Shown piece by piece: positions 1 to 11,110 of a stretch of DNA of 46,410 nucleotides. The stretch is from contig JBOZIK010000001.1 in assembly GCA_051453625.1 (NCBI GenBank), positions 289,938,965-289,985,374 on the forward strand, written 5' to 3'. The stretch is from Welwitschia mirabilis. Lineage: Eukaryota > Gnetophyta > Gnetopsida > Welwitschiales. Each line of letters begins with the position of its first letter. The first letter of the stretch is position 1. Position numbers and translations under genes: made by a program. The notes under the pieces are model-generated. The model saw only the letters and a program-made list of their open reading frames with translations, ran no database searches and had not been told where the DNA came from.

Positions 1-229
1 AAAAGCCTTTTGAAGGTGTTTCTTCAAAAAACGCCTTGAAAGGCCTTTTAAGGCATTTAAAAATGTCTTAAAAATGCCTCAAATGATTTTTAAGGCATTT
101 CTATGTAGAAACGCCTCAATCTTTATCTAGGCTTTTAAGTCGCTATTTTTTGAAGCGGTTTATGAAAAAACACCTTAAAAGCGTTTAAGACATTTTTTAA
201 GGCCTAACGCCTTAAAATCTTGTATTTCT
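1..229. repeat. Cluster of AAGGCGTTT/AAACGCCTT-type motifs, DNA-transposon end-like
   Basis: This stretch is dense with short direct and inverted variants of an AAGGC(G/A)TTT motif, such as AAACGCCTT, AAGGCATTT and GGCCTTTTAAGGC, so most of it can fold into short hairpins. Clusters of short subterminal repeats like this are known from plant hAT and some CACTA transposon ends. The element runs off the window on the left and into an N run at 230, so neither terminal inverted repeat nor a target-site duplication can be seen. Assignment to hAT is inference; an ordinary satellite-like repeat is an alternative. Confidence 0.35.
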
Positions 230-635
230 NNNNNNNNNNNNNNNNNNNNNNNNNNNNNNNNNNNNNNNNNNNNNNNNNNNNNNNNNNNNNNNNNNNNNNN
301 NNNNNNNNNNNNNNNNNNNNNNNNNNNNNNNNNNNNNNNNNNNNNNNNNNNNNNNNNNNNNNNNNNNNNNNNNNNNNNNNNNNNNNNNNNNNNNNNNNNN
401 NNNNNNNNNNNNNNNNNNNNNNNNNNNNNNNNNNNNNNNNNNNNNNNNNNNNNNNNNNNNNNNNNNNNNNNNNNNTAGATCACATTAATAAAAATGTACT
501 CATACTATACATTATTAGTTAATTTACAAAGCCCAAACTAAGTTCAAACATGATAGAAAGTTACTTCATTAAAAGTTTAAACCTAGTGAAATTGTCCTTT
601 AATACAACACTAGAGTACATATTTTAAATAACAAG

Positions 636-900
636 TTGACCTTTAGAATATGGTTAGGTCCTTATCTTATAGAAAAATTGCATTGTAATTGCTCTATTGA
701 GATTTTTGACTTAGAAANNNNNNNNNNNNNNNNNNNNNNNNNNNNNNNNNNNNNNNNNNNNNNNNNNNNNNNNNNNNNNNNNNNNNNNNNNNNNNNNNNN
801 NNNNNNNNNNNNNNNNNTATCTTATAGAGAAAGTACATTCTAATGGCTCTATTAAGATTTTTGACTTAGAAACTAAGAAGATTTAGAAAGTTAATGACAA
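636..900 (+). pseudogene. Ty3/gypsy (Athila/Tat-like) integrase C-terminal remnant
   Basis: The + frame reads LGPYLIEK, then SIEIFDLE, and after the gap YLIEKVHSNGSIKIFDLE followed by a lysine-rich stretch and KVND. This is the pattern at the C-terminal end of plant gypsy integrases of the Athila/Tat type (W-x-GP-[FY]-x-[IV]-x-K-V ... G-[AS]-[IV]-E-I ... F-K-V-N-G). The segment is present twice, on either side of a 100-base N run at 718-817, with a few differences, so one copy may be an unmerged contig end. Upstream bases 476-635 do not show the integrase core, so the element is truncated on its 5' side. It is not functional. It marks the 3' end of pol for the element that continues to about 6 kb on the same strand. 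Confidence 0.5.
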
Positions 901-3391
901 AGGTTGAAAATATACGAAAAATCCTTTGATGCAATCTTGATCATAGTAGGAGTACTTGTTTTGGAGGTTTTCCTCAATGAGGAGGACTTCCATCCTATCA
1001 TTGTCTAAATTCTCTCTTAGCTTATTCCTTTGGTAGATGTTATGATATCACTTGATTATATTTTAAACTTGATTTATGTGTTGCTTTATGAAGTTTCCAT
1101 GACTAGTATTCATACTTGGGCATTTTATAGGGGTAAGATTGGATTTACTCAATCTTAAGACATTCCCATGTCTATGAACTAAACTTTAAAGGAAGATGTC
1201 TTAGTTCATATGCTTTTTTTTTAATGGTGTAAGGTATTTAGTTGTTTAGGCAGTTATTTTCTGTATTTCATCTCACTTATTTGCCTTCATCTTTTTGAGT
1301 ATATAATCATGTGGGAATTATTCCAAAAAAGTTATTCATAAAAAGTAATACTATGATCTATTGTATTTGTACTTATAAAAATACATGGTCACCATGATGT
1401 CCTACCACAGCAGGATAAATTTCTGAAAGAAAACTTTAGCAGTGTTGGTAGTTATGGGAACTTCACTGGGGAGTAGTTGGCCATGCTTCATGGGTCCTTA
1501 ATTCTCTGACTGTGGTTGCACTCTCCTCATCATGGAAAGTTGTAATAAACTTTAAGGCTATTGGATCAGTGATATTCTTGGTGTCATCAAAAGCATTGCT
1601 TATTTCTTAGACTCTGAGTATTCCCACATAGTCATTTTAATTTTAAGGATTTAGGTGTGTTTTGAAGTATAAGTAGGTGAGATTATTTTTGAGTAACTTT
1701 TAATCCTATCATTCATTGTTCTAAGCACTTAGTAAGCAATCTTCTTCATGTTCTTGATGTCTATTTTCATTTTGATTTTCTTTTGGTTTTTTAGTTCATT
1801 ATTTCAAATTCATTCTCATATTTNNNNNNNNNNNNNNNNNNNNNNNNNNNNNNNNNNNNNNNNNNNNNNNNNNNNNNNNNNNNNNNNNNNNNNNNNNNNN
1901 NNNNNNNNNNNNNNNNNNNNNNNATTCCTCGTATCATCAAAAGCATTGTTTATTTCTTAGACTCTAAGTATTCCCACATAGTCATTTTAATTTTAAGGAT
2001 TTAGGTGTGTTTTGGAGTATAAGTAGGTGAGCTTATTTTTGAGTAACTTTTAATACTATCATTCATTATTCTAAGCACTTAGTAAGCAATCTTCTTCATG
2101 TTCTTGATGTCTATTTTCATTTTGCTTTTGTTTTGGTTTTTTAGTTCGTTATTTCAGAGTCATTCTCATATTTTCTTATCTTCACATAGAACCTTATCAT
2201 TTAGTAGCTTCTTTGTTGTTAATTCATGACATGTTATGTTTTTTAAGCATTATATTTAAATAAATAATCTTACATGCTTCATAGTTTTTATGAGATTCCT
2301 TGTATGTTTTAGAGTTCTATACTTTGTCTTGTTTATTTTTTAATGTGGATACATTTATTTAGTCTTCTTGTTAGGTTTTAATCTAGTCGTTATGTTTTCA
2401 TAAGCCTTTTTTTCATTTATTTTGAGTTTTTCCTTATCATCCTAATTTGTCATGACTTTTTATCATTTCCACTTTTTCAAAGCTTTCTAATAAATTCTGT
2501 TACCTTCACAATAATATCTGAGCCTAATCTTCTTGGCTAAAATTTTTATTTTTGCAAACTTTTTTCAAGTCCCATTGTCCATTTGGTTCTAAGAGTCGTC
2601 TTAGGGTTGTAGTCCGAACGATGTGACAAGATGACAGTGCGATAAAACCATGGCCTAAACTCTTTTTTCTTATTTTTGTTAATTTTTCTATTGTTTCTGC
2701 TTATTCTTTCAAGAGACAATAGTTTTATTAATCCCTGCTGTCATGCTGGAACTTGTCCCAACCAGATTCGCTCACCGATTTTTCAGAATTTTGTGATTTC
2801 TTGACAATGAAGTATGCTTTTCTCTCCCTCATCTTTTTCAATTTTCTCCCTAGTTTCTTAGCCTTTTAATGTATAGTTTTCATGTATATTAATTAGCTTT
2901 TTTCACTCTTAAATAAAAACTTACGGATTTGATTTTCCCCAAGTATTTTGAAGGATATTATCAATTGCACATTTTACGAGATAAACTTAGGTTTTTACCT
3001 TTCATACTCAATTTCTTGCAAATCATAAGTCAAAATTTAGTGATCCTTTAGGATAATTTTATTAGTTTAATATGTTCTAAAATTCTAGTAGATTAGATTT
3101 TTCATATGAGCACTAACTTTTTACCTTATGTGGGGCCCACCTAAAAAACTATTTTCACACTTTTTGCACGTTTCAAAATTTTCTTCTCATGACTAGCCAA
3201 TATGAGTTGTATTAACTCTTTTGATGGAGAAGGATGTATTTTATTAATTTTTTATTGATTTCGGGGGTCGTTTTGAGCATCCACACAACACATTTTAGCT
3301 ATGTCTACTAGATTTTATGTAACTTTTTGTGTATTTTTTATTGATTAGGCCTTGTACACATAGAGCTAGATAGGATGAGGCTAAGGTCAAA
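901..3391 (+). other. Non-coding spacer of the left Athila-like element
   Basis: No reading frame with recognisable protein similarity was found. The stretch lies between the integrase end and the next coding-like block on the same strand. Athila-type elements typically carry a long spacer here, so the simplest reading is internal element DNA. It contains the gap-flanking repeat at 1570-2172 and several T-rich tracts. Confidence 0.3.
1570..2172. repeat. Direct repeat of about 250 bp flanking an N run
   Basis: About 1570-1823 and 1924-2172 are nearly the same sequence, starting around a shared ATCATCAAAAGCATTG motif and ending at CATTCTCATATTT, with a dozen or so differences by eye. They sit on either side of a 100-base N run. 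This is either a true tandem duplication or two overlapping contig ends (alleles) that were not merged. Confidence 0.7.
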
Positions 3392-3402
3392 NNNNNNNNN
3401 NT

Positions 3403-4450
3403 ATGAGTAGAATGGAGCCAAAGGCTGATCAGAGGCTTATTTATTTATAGCTATAATAAATTTTGGATGTGCATAAGGCATACTATGTCTCAGAGACGAG
3501 GGAGTTTTATGATACCATGCATCTTGAGCAATGTCTTGATTATCTTGGATTCCTAGTTGATATGGTTGTAGATTCCATTCAAGGCTATAAGATCACAGTT
3601 CTTCCAAACCACTTTATAGCTATTATAGATCTAGATGGTATTGGGAATCTTCACATACATTCTGCTAGTGGTATTGAGGAGATCTGTACATATGACTCAG
3701 CATTAGATATTCTGGCAAACTTGACTCTGGATAGGTAGGATGTTCTTATGACATAATTGATCCTTGCTTATATGATTTTGTATAAAGGGTTGACTTATAA
3801 AATTAGCTCATATTTTCATGATATTCATATCATATGGCTCATCTTCAGATTTTGGCAGTATTCAGGGAGGGTGAGCAGATGGACTTGCCTACTTTTATAT
3901 GGAAGAGACTCAGGTTCATGGTTGAGGAATGATAGTTGTAGACTCTGGAATATCCATGCCTTATCTCATCCATGTTTTGATGGTTCGAGATACCAGAGCC
4001 CATGGGCCAGTAATGCCTTACTCACATTTAGCCTTCAGCTTACTATTTACAGGAAATTGGTATATAGGTACTAGATGAGGTAGAGAGACATCATATTTAA
4101 AGACCTATGATTGGAGTATCCTTAGAGCAGATACAGGCCCTCTTGGCAGAGACCACGGAGACCCGTTTAATTAATAGAAGTATCTCGACACTTGATCAAT
4201 GGATCTAGACACTTAAGCAGATGATCTAGATGGTTAAGAGGAAAGTGTAGCACTCTAAGGAGTAGCTAGTGGATGTATGTCAGTGCATCCTATCTATCGA
4301 GTAGAGTGTGATAGTTGATCTTTCAGAGGCCGTTTGAGTATAGGGAGACAAGACAATCCAATCTATTTTAACATCATTAGATCTTCATTTTTCTGTGGAC
4401 CCTAAGTACCCTTCTTCTTCTCCTCCTGTACCTGAGCCTACTACCCATAC
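3403..4450 (+). pseudogene. Degraded extra ORF downstream of gypsy pol ('env-like' position)
   Basis: The longest open piece is 3463-3738 (91 codons). It contains REFYDTMHLEQ, a hydrophobic middle and an IHSASGIEEI segment. After a stop, coding-like sequence continues with frame changes at about 3757-3930, including SSYFHDIHI and MDLPTFIWKRLRFMVEE. The order, a (V)REFY block, then a sheet-rich segment, then an IN/DLP-x-[FL]-I-W-x-x-[LM] block, resembles the hypothetical protein found in many plant Athila-like elements, often annotated as a putative plant transposon protein. It lies about 2.5 kb downstream of the integrase end on the same strand, where Athila elements may carry an env-like ORF. 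Many stops and at least two frameshifts make it non-functional. The family match is from memory of motif pattern only; 4080-4450 is poorly supported. Confidence 0.38.
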
Positions 4451-5003
4451 TAAGTTCATCATGAGATGACGAGGGAAGTGATTTATTATGTCATATTTTG
4501 TATCTTTTCCTCCATATATTTTATACTAAAAACTCATGCTTTATATATACACATCTTATTTTGAGTTTTAACATGGTGTACATTATTGAATTTCATGCTT
4601 ATCTTTCTTTTTACATATCATTTTTTAGATTTCATAATAAGGATTGATTATATTTTTTATGATTATTTTCTTTATTTGTTATATATTTAGTGGAAGGCTA
4701 TTGATTAATCAGTATGCTTATTCATTATCTGTCTAAAAATTTTTATTGCAAGTTTCTACTTTCTGAGAATAATTTTTTAGCCTATCATCCCTCATATCGT
4801 TCAGATGATGACCTGTATGATAGTATGGCTAGCATCTTACAGAGGTACAATGCTCAGTTTTTTATTTTTAACAATCCAGTCTATATCTCTACAATTTTTG
4901 AAAATTCTGGGATAATTTTTCAATGCCTTAGTTGTTTTTATTATTAGTTAAGTTGGTTTACAATCATGGTTACTACTTGGTTTTATTAGGGACTCACAAG
5001 AAT
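4451..5003 (+). other. AT-rich tail of the left gypsy element
   Basis: T-rich sequence between the degraded extra ORF and the polypurine tract. A 77-codon open frame at 4714-4947 shows no recognisable domain and is probably chance. Confidence 0.3.
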
Positions 5004-5016
5004 AAGTAGGGGGATA
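5004..5016 (+). other. Polypurine tract of the left gypsy element
   Basis: A purine run, AAGTAGGGGGATA, lies immediately before TGTTGTATTGC. A G-rich purine tract directly followed by TGTTG is the usual plus-strand priming site and 3' LTR start of plant LTR retrotransposons. Its position downstream of integrase and the extra ORF, on the same strand, agrees with this role. Confidence 0.45.
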
Positions 5017-6020
5017 TGTTGTATTGCTAACTTGTATGTATTTTTTATAAGGTATTTTGAGTAGTTTTGTAGGATATTAGATAGGTTTACACTAGATTTC
5101 TACAATAATGGAGAGCTAAGATGAATGATGTAATAACATGCAATCTTCATTACATTTTATAGCATTTGAAGAAGTTTAGCATATTTTCTATTTAAAGTAA
5201 AATTCCTATAGACATTAAGACTAATTCAATACATGAAAAACTATTAATAAGCCTATCATCCACCTCATTGTCTAAACAACTATGCGGATGAGATAATACT
5301 TAAGCCAATAAAGATGCTGACTGAAATCAATATGGTAGATGATATGAATTTCTTATGAGGTAACATTATCTTCTGTATCATCTGGATGATCATCAGGATG
5401 ATACCTAAAATAACACTTCATCAGACTTTACCTAACTTTAGCCATTTGTCTTTTAAGTTTCTTGTGTAGTTGTTATGATTTTGACCACACCTATTAGTCT
5501 TTTTTATTTGTGAGTCTATCTTTGTTAATAAATATCGACTCCACTCTGACTCCTGCTGGCCTTCATTTACAGTGAAAATTCTCATGACAAGTGATTGAAG
5601 AGCTAGAGATCCATCCATTATTGTTTTAAAGAGACATCTTCCTTGGTGTTGGGCTATGCATCCTTCATTGAGGTGTTGCTATTTTGTAATATGGATGTTG
5701 ATTTGAATCTAATTCCAAGAGCTCTTTTCTATTTTTATATCTATATTTTGTATATGTTTCTTATATTTTATATTTTTTTGATTCCATAACAACTTCTTTA
5801 GTGATATAGACTGTGAGGAAAACATTTGTTAAGGTTGAGCATTTTTGGTTTAGGTGCATTATATTTTAGTTTCTAGATTAACTTTACACATTTTGATATT
5901 CTATTCAATGTACCTAATAGCTTAGGTTGGTCTTGATCTGGTGATGGAATTTCTTGATTGATCTACATTATACAAGATCGATCTCTATGACAGGTTGATC
6001 CGGTAATCGACGAAAGTTGC
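5017..6020 (+). repeat. Probable 3' LTR of the left Athila-like element (right end uncertain)
   Basis: The LTR should begin at TGTTGTATTGC just after the polypurine tract. No second LTR copy is present in the window, so the right end cannot be fixed by comparison; the end given is a guess. A TATA-rich stretch near 5720-5790 could be the promoter region. No coding capacity is seen. Confidence 0.3.
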
Positions 6021-8499
6021 ATTTAGTTTAGATTTATATTTATTTGCATAAGTGTATTGCATTATTATTTTTTGTGTTATATTTTATTTCTACATTAAAG
6101 ATACAAGTGTTTCATTTTCTTGAAATCAATTCTCTTTTTTCTCATCTATGCCTTCAATGAGAATATGATATTTGGATTATTTCCATCTATATTAATGTAT
6201 TGTTTTATGCAAAATCTATATTTATTTGTGAATTGTAGAAATTTCTTGAGAGCATAATAGTTTACACAAATATGCACAACAACATCTTCTAATATGAAGT
6301 GATAAGTTTGGAAGCTTTGCTTTAGCATTGATGGATGTCATTTTTGGTTATCATTTTTATATTCACGAGTTTCATTTGGTGGTTTAACCCATCTATGTAA
6401 ATTTGGTTATTAAGTCGAGCAATATTTATCACTTGTGTATAGTTAGGCATATGCATCATGCTTTTTTTCTTTGAAAATCCAAAAGGATAAGGTTTTTTTT
6501 AAGGAGTTACCATCTAGTGAAAACTAAAAATAATGCTAAATAGGTATGTTTGGGTAAGCTTAATAAACAATTTAGAATAAGCCCAAATTTCCTATTTTAT
6601 TTATGATCAAAACAAACCTTATTACTTCACCTTACCACTTGGCAAATTCTTAAAATGTTATTATTACATCTATATCTATATTAGCTAGACCTTCATTCAT
6701 GCATCCATTGCCTTTTGAAAAGGCATTTTATGGTTGTAACTTAAAATTTAAGTTGTTCATTAAAAATTTTCAATTATATTTCTTAACCAGTAGGGAATAA
6801 GACATGTATAAAATGTGGGTTTTTCTGAAAGACACTGTTTTATCATTCTTGATGTATATGAGGCATAGTTTTTAAAGTTTAAAATTACAAAGCAATGCTG
6901 TGTTAAATTACCACATTAATATTACAAACATAATTTCCCTTTCTTCGAGATAGAGTGACTTCAAAAATACTATAATTTTTTGACATTCTTACAATAATAT
7001 TTCACCTACAATCAGAAGCTAAAATGACTATTAAAACACTGAACAAAAAATATAGACGTAAGGACCATTAGCTGGTGAGTATTGTATTAATTGATAATTT
7101 TGGATTACTTTAGAAATTTCTCCTGAATGTTATCATTCTTTATTAGAAAATGAAAAACACACTTGTTAGATCTATAGATACTTAATGAACAAGTAACAAA
7201 TCAAGGGTCAACAATTTGATGTGGCAAGTTTCATACATGAAGGCATGCAATAGATCCATGCATTTTAATCAACCATTAATAAAGTTATAATACTCCTAAA
7301 CTAGTGCTGTTATGAAGATGATTTGGACTTATGTTATCATAAATTTAACGAATAAATAAATTAAGATAACTACCAGCTAAGTTAAGCCAATAAAACTTTT
7401 AACAAAAGATAAAAATTAGGTGTTCAAATACTAGAACAATTTTATGGTACTCTAACTACCCAATTGCAGTCTAAATTTAGCTATCAACTTGAAGGCATTA
7501 TTGGAAAAGAATGGGACCCTTGTAATCATCTTAATATTCTCTCCTCCATGATTAGACTTATTTTCCATGCCATTTTATGATTTTCTTCCTATGTTTTAAT
7601 TTTATAACTATCCTATAATCTTATATTTCTATAACCATATGCGTATCCTACGAACTTATTCTCTTAAACACCTCAGCCTCCTCTCACTTTCTTTATTCCA
7701 TTTCTACTTATTAGTCTCTCTATCCAAATTGTAGCTCAAGACATCCTTCCCTTGTTTTATTTTTAGGAAGCTGATTTCATATAAAAGGGAGGAGTTACTA
7801 GTTTTTTTGAGAACATCAAAAGAACAGAGGAATAAAATGTAGAATAAAGAGAAATGATAAAGGCTAAGAAAGAGTATAATGTATTGTAATATATAGAGAC
7901 AAGAATATGAATACTGGGCATTTAACATGACATGAAGACAAATCTAATTTTCTCTATCAGATATAGTAGGCAAAAAATATTTATAAATAGAATTTTAAGG
8001 CTAAAAGCTAAAGATGTCTTGATGCCAAGAAATGTACTAGGTTCATTTGATGAATAAATGATTTTGATTGCCTTATTTATAATTGTTGATTTACCTTCAT
8101 TTTTTATGAAAAAAGATCTTTCAGTTACTACATTAATGTTATAATTTTCACTCTTTAGTTTATAACTTAATGACCTGATGCTTTCATAGTAATTAACTTT
8201 CTGCGATAAGAAATTTCTTAAGTATTAATATAATAAAAGATGAGAAAAAGAGAGTATGTTTGAAGTTTTCATATAAATGCATGTTTCAAGCACTTTTAAT
8301 GAAGAAGAATAATTGATTTCTAATAGTGACATTCTTATGGATATCATCTCAAATAAAAATACATTTTATGAATCAAATCATAGCTTTTTGAAGGGCATTT
8401 TATTAGTAACCTTTTGACATTGGTATGACAATTTAAAATTTATAGTGAATGTTATCATTAGAATTTAAATTAATTTCAAAATGTATTTTGGATGTTATA
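6021..8499. other. AT-rich sequence without recognisable features
   Basis: Both strands contain only short, stop-ridden frames with no domain pattern I recognise. Part of the beginning may still belong to the LTR at 5017. I see no repeats longer than simple AT-rich words. Confidence 0.3.
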
Positions 8500-8639
8500 G
8501 TGGTCATTACTATAATGTTTAAAAACATGTTATTTCTAGATGCCTTAATCTTTTTACACAACACTTTAATCATTTGAGTTTAGACTCTTGAGCTTGTGTT
8601 TAGGGTACTAACTACTTTTGATCTTATTTTGGACTACAA

Positions 8640-9340
8640 AGTTTCTTTTGATATCTCTCAATGATGAGAAAGATGGATCTATAATTATAACACTATATTC
8701 CCTCTCCTTCTAGAACCAAGTTACTTTCTCTACCTACATTTAGTGAGATGAGTGTTCTATCAATTATGGACATGATCCTTTTAGATACTTTTCTATGGTT
8801 GGACCAAGTGTATTAAACCTTAAGAATAGGCATATTTATTAAACCTAATTATCTATGATTTCTTTCATTTTTGAGACATCATAATCATTCCATTCACCTC
8901 CTCCCATTTCCTCATTAGGAAAAAAGTACTTAGTTAAAATTACTAATTATAATACATATCTTATTCTAAAGTTTCTTTATATCCTTTTACAAATTCTAAA
9001 TTTTGTTGTTTAGTTTTGGGGATCATAAATATTCATAAGGAATTAGTTCCATACAGAAAAACTTTTAAACCATCTATTTACTTTCACTTCCATATAATTA
9101 ATATTCTTTTGAGGAGTGTTATTAGATCCTCTACTTTCTTGTAGCTAGAAATCCACTTCACTTGCTAGTGCTTCTTCAAAATCCTAATGAATCATTTTTC
9201 TGAATTTTGGTTTCTTGTATAAAAATAATACTTATATTTCTATTATTAACTAATTCATCCATTGTTATAGCTTTCAAGGTATCTTTCATACCTTAAATAT
9301 TCCAATTCAAGATGTTTATTTACTATTTTTTCTTCTTAGG
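8640..9340 (-). pseudogene. LINE apurinic endonuclease domain remnant
   Basis: At the domain start the minus frame reads NILNWNI-x-GM-K, matching the N-terminal I-L-x-W-N-x-R-G-x block of LINE and exonuclease III-type endonucleases. QETK follows at 9207-9218, matching the catalytic Q-E-T block. Further on are EMGGGEWNDYD, like the loop after the G-D-F-N motif, and an IDRTL block like the D-R-x-L region. The G-D-F-N motif itself is decayed, and several stops and frameshifts interrupt the frame. In live elements the domain nicks target DNA to prime reverse transcription. This copy is dead. Confidence 0.55.
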
Positions 9341-10399
9341 TTATTTCCCTAAAATTTTTGTAATGGTCTTTTATGATCCATTCAAAATATTTTTAATAGA
9401 TTTTCTCTTAGGTTTATTTGCCACAGAAGATCATCCTAGTGTTTCACTCCTTTCAGCTTATTCTTCACTAAAATAGTTTGAATCAAAATTAGAGTCTTTA
9501 GAGTTACTAATAAGAAAGTTAAATTTGTCAAACATTGGATTTTTTCCTTATTGCTTCTAGAGGGTTCATTATTTGAGGCAGAAAGGAACTTTTCATTCCT
9601 TACATTTTGGATTCTCCTACTTACTATCTTTTACTTTTGCTTCTGGGGGAATTATTATTTTAACTTTTTTTTTTCTTATTATCATTTGAAAATCGGCTTT
9701 ATTATTTCTGAGGTAGTAAACCTTAGAGACATGACTAAACTTTTTACAAATTTGACATTAANNNNNNNNNNNNNNNNNNNNNNNNNNNNNNNNNNNNNNN
9801 NNNNNNNNNNNNNNNNNNNNNNNNNNNNNNNNNNNNNNNNNNNNNNNNNNNNNNNNNNNNNNNNNNNNNNNNNNNNNNNNNNNNNNNNNNNNNNNNNNNN
9901 NNNNNNNNNNNNNNNNNNNNNNNNNNNNNNNNNNNNNNNNNNNNNNNNNNNNNNNNNNNNNNNNNNNNNNNNNNNNNNNNNNNNNNNNNNNNNNNNNNNN
10001 NNNNNNNNNNNNNNNNNNNNNNNNNNNNNNNNNNNNNNNNNNNNNNNNNNNNNNNNNNNNNNNNNNNNNNNNNNNNNNNNNNNNNNNNNNNNNNNNNNNN
10101 NNNNNNNNNNNNNNNNNNNNNNNNNNNNNNNNNNNNNNNNNNNNNNNNNNNNNNNNNNNNNNNNNNNNNNNNNNNNNNNNNNNNNNNNNNNNNNNNNNNN
10201 NNNNNNNNNNNNNNNNNNNNNNNNNNNNNNNNNNNNNNNNNNNNNNNNNNNNNNNNNNNNNNNNNNNNNNNNNNNNNNNNNNNNNNNNNNNNNNNNNNNN
10301 NNNNNNNNNNNNNNNNNNNNNNNNNNNNNNNNNNNNNNNNNNNNNNNNNNNNNNNNNNNNNNNNNNNNNNNNNNNNNNNNNNNNNNNNNNNNNNNNNNN

Positions 10400-11050
10400 T
10401 TGTCATACTTGTCATAAAATAATTTTGGACAAAATCTAGTTGAATGCATGAAAGCATCACAATGAGCAGAGGGGCCTGTGATGTTTTCATACTTCATCTT
10501 CATCCTATCCATTCCTAAGAAATGAATTAATTTAAAGTTTTTTTAAATTTCTAGTTATTTATAGTAGTGCTTAAGATTACTAGATCTATCTTTATTCTCT
10601 CTTTAAATTGTCCTGTCAAATCTTTAAAGAAGACCTAATTCTAAAGAGATAAGCTAATGCCCCTTAATTTCACCCATACTAGAGTTTTTAAAAGATCTTA
10701 TTGATATCTTCTCTTAGTCTTTATTGACTCAAAGCTAGGGACATATGCCAAAGAATCAAGGGCATTTGATCATTACACTATTTAGATCATCTTTTAGTTT
10801 AAATCTAACAAGAACTAGATCATTTTCTAAAGTTATCAATTAGACTACTATAATTCTTGTCCATTTTATAGCTATCCATTTTTTGATTTCCTCCATTTCT
10901 AGCCTTGGCTTAGTGGAGATAAAATGATTTAAGAGGATAAAATTAAACTTTTCTTCTATGCTTGCATAGTATATATGGGCAACTTTGAAGTTCAAAAAAT
11001 CATCTTCTTTGAAAAACTTTTAAAATAGGATTCCATTTTCTTATTTGTTA
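10400..11050 (-). pseudogene. LINE ORF1 remnant: DUF4283-like region and zinc knuckle
   Basis: The minus strand carries LENDLVLVRFKLKDDLNSV followed by a P-x-FFG block, the signature of the DUF4283 domain found in plant LINE ORF1 proteins. About 300 bp downstream is KYENITGPSAHC, then a C-x4-H-x4-C pattern ending in RFCPK, which is a retroviral-type zinc knuckle whose first cysteine has been lost. ORF1 proteins bind element RNA. The frame is broken by stops between the two blocks and runs into the N run at 10399. I am fairly sure of the family and unsure of the exact ends. Confidence 0.55.
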
Positions 11051-11110
11051 GAAACCCTAGCTAGGATTTATCCTAATCTCTAAACCTAAAGCCTTCCCTA
11101 TGAAAATTAA

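Larger units (their letters stand above)
8500..11110 (-). mobile_element. L1-type LINE, 5' half (ORF1 and endonuclease), degraded
   Basis: On the minus strand the order is an ORF1 with a DUF4283-like region and a zinc knuckle (about 11050-10400), an N run (10399-9762), then an apurinic endonuclease domain (about 9340-8640). This matches the 5' half of plant L1 (non-LTR) retrotransposons. Reverse-transcriptase motifs were not found at lower coordinates, so the element is truncated or decayed beyond that point. ORF1 might start further up, at 11.1-12.2 kb, but support there is weak. Confidence 0.55.

Noticed and set aside
4714-4947. 77-codon + frame
   Set aside because: No recognisable family; located between the degraded extra ORF and polypurine tract of a gypsy element.
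9551-10512. Long open frames on both strands spanning 9551-10512
   Set aside because: They are open only because they run through a 638-base N run; only the LINE zinc-knuckle part at the right edge is real.
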